From contig JAFUKJ010000082.1 in assembly GCA_017467805.1 (NCBI GenBank), positions 1 to 50,144 on the forward strand: DNA of 50,144 nt, written 5' to 3'. The translations under genes and the position numbers were made by a program. The notes beneath the pieces were generated by a model. The model saw only the letters and a program-made list of their open reading frames with translations, made no database searches and was not told the DNA's origin. Below, in pieces: positions 49,279-50,144 of the stretch (position 1 is its first letter; each line of letters opens with the position of its first letter). Source of the DNA: Lachnospiraceae bacterium. GTDB taxonomy: Bacteria; Bacillota; Clostridia; Lachnospirales; Lachnospiraceae.

Positions 49279-50144
49279 TTAGTTCTCTACCATGATTACA
49301 ACGTCTGTCATTTCGCTTGTAAATAAGCCTACATTACCGATTTCGTTTACTGTCATGGCTGCCTTGAATTCTAACTCTCCTGTTAAGATGTTCTTAGCAT
49401 AGATATATGCTTTCTTGCCTTCGAATTCCTTACCAAGATTTACATGAAGTCCTACTTCCTGTCCTAACTTAGCTGCCTTAGATGGCTTTACATGGAAAGT
49501 ACTAAATCCATCTGCAAATGTATCAATTGTTCTCAACTCTGAAGAAATGTTCATCTCAACATTCGCTGCTGAAAGTGTATTGGCATCAATTGTGAAACCT
49601 ACACCATTTCCTAAGTGTGCCTGAAGAATCATATCCACACCAAAGTACTTACCTAATAACTTGCTTGTTAATGAAGCATTCTTATTAGAAAGAAGTAAAT
49701 CTACGAATGAATATCCTGCCTCTTCAACTGAAGATGCCATAGGAATAATCTCTTCGATAATCTCTACAATCTCAACAACCTTCTGCGGTATCACCGCTGG
49801 TATCACCGCTGGCTTGCTGCTTGAACTTGAAGAACTTGAGCTTGAAGAAGGCTTACTCTCAGGAGTTGTTGACTCCTCTTCCTTTGAAGACTCTTCCTCT
49901 GATGATTCTACATCACTTGATTCCTCTTCTGTTGAAGACTCTACTTCACTTGACTCTTCTTCTGTTGATGACTCTACTTCACTTGATTCCTCTTCTGTTG
50001 AAGACTCTACTTCCGATGATGATTCTTCATCATTTGACTCCTCTTCTGTTGAAGACTCTACTTCGCTTGACTCCTCTTCTGTTGATGACTCTACTTCCGA
50101 TGATGATTCTTCATCATTTGACTCCTCTTCTGTTGAAGGCTCTA
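49279..50144 (-). CDS. Ser/Glu-repeat surface or secreted protein, C-terminal part (5' end outside window)
   Basis: The frame is open from the window edge to a TAA at 49279 (about 288 residues visible). The first ~110 residues are a Ser/Glu/Thr-rich repeat (SSEVESSTEEES-type), then a Ser run, VIPAVIPQKVVEIVEIIEEI and a folded ~150-residue C-terminal domain (GYSFVDLLLSNK, LQAHLGNGVGFTIDANTL, EVGLHVNLGKEFEGKKAYIYAKN, ending TDVVIMVEN). A GTG at 49806 is not the start: the same frame continues without a stop through the repeats. There is no LPxTG motif or membrane anchor at the C-terminus. The repeat resembles stalk or linker regions of cell-surface proteins; the C-terminal domain is not one I recognise. 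Confidence 0.7.
   Translation of the reverse strand, partial: EPSTEEESNDEESSSEVESSTEEESSEVESSTEEESNDEESSSEVESSTEEESSEVESSTEEESSEVESSTEEESSDVESSEEESSKEEESTTPESKPSSSSSSSSSSSKPAVIPAVIPQKVVEIVEIIEEIIPMASSVEEAGYSFVDLLLSNKNASLTSKLLGKYFGVDMILQAHLGNGVGFTIDANTLSAANVEMNISSELRTIDTFADGFSTFHVKPSKAAKLGQEVGLHVNLGKEFEGKKAYIYAKNILTGELEFKAAMTVNEIGNVGLFTSEMTDVVIMVEN
49906..50144 (-). repeat. Coding tandem repeat of 33- and 51-base units
   Basis: The marker CTTCTGTT recurs at 49926, 49959, 49992, 50043, 50076 and 50127, i.e. spacings of 33, 33, 51, 33 and 51 bases, all multiples of three. The 51-base unit is the 33-base unit plus an 18-base Asp/Glu-Ser insert. The array runs off the window edge, so copy number is unknown and may vary between strains. 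Confidence 0.85.

Overview
The window reads as a low-GC Firmicutes chromosome, most likely a motile, spore-forming, plant-fibre-degrading member of the Lachnospiraceae. The evidence is unlinked spoVAD and spoVAE genes (one behind a textbook sigma-G promoter), a sigma-D-type (flagellar) promoter, AGGAGG-type ribosome binding sites, a tRNA-Trp T-box, DUF4037/DUF4125 and DUF5721-type proteins typical of that family, and several glycoside hydrolases. No tRNA, rRNA, insertion sequence, phage gene or cas gene was seen. Species cannot be named from this sequence alone.

Layout. 1-5.1 kb: 3' end of argG, a DUF1294 membrane protein, an orphan LytTR-type response regulator, a DegV lipid-binding protein, a DUF5721-like protein, spoVAE, a shikimate-kinase-like gene, ridA and a small conserved protein. 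5.3-9.9 kb: a probable motility-regulon protein, a hybrid histidine kinase overlapping a diacylglycerol-kinase-like gene, and spoVAD. 10-26.8 kb: carbohydrate and housekeeping block with a GH43-like enzyme, an ECF vitamin transporter S-component next to a uridine-kinase-like enzyme, trpS behind a Trp T-box, a YczE/YitT-type membrane protein translationally coupled to GH31 and GH74 enzymes (cytoplasmic xyloglucan breakdown), a YkgJ Fe/Zn-cluster protein, a domain-permuted GH3 beta-glucosidase, a TPR/DUF4037/DUF4125 protein and a HelD-type helicase. 27-35.9 kb: a MATE exporter divergent from an eight-gene GntR(YtrA)-ABC-CPBP-NatAB operon, which looks like a cell-envelope stress or peptide-resistance module. 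36-38.8 kb: a small membrane protein and a dCache-GGDEF-EAL protein. 39-41.5 kb: a multidomain carbohydrate-binding lipoprotein gene interrupted by one in-frame TAG. 41.7-48.4 kb: SGNH hydrolase, NSS symporter, and a heterodimeric ABC exporter divergent from an AraC regulator. 48.5-49.1 kb: a non-coding array of about twelve palindromes. 49.3 kb to the end: the C-terminal part of a Ser/Glu-repeat surface protein.

The feature least explained by known families is the 622-base array at 48506-49127. It is a run of 35-40-nt hairpins whose centres fall almost exactly 51 bases apart, in several sequence classes whose two arms change together. The outermost units are inverted copies of one another. 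Other points worth checking are the stop-interrupted lipoprotein gene, the dispersed spoVA genes with a perfect sigma-G promoter, and the sigma-D promoter in front of an uncharacterised coiled-coil protein.
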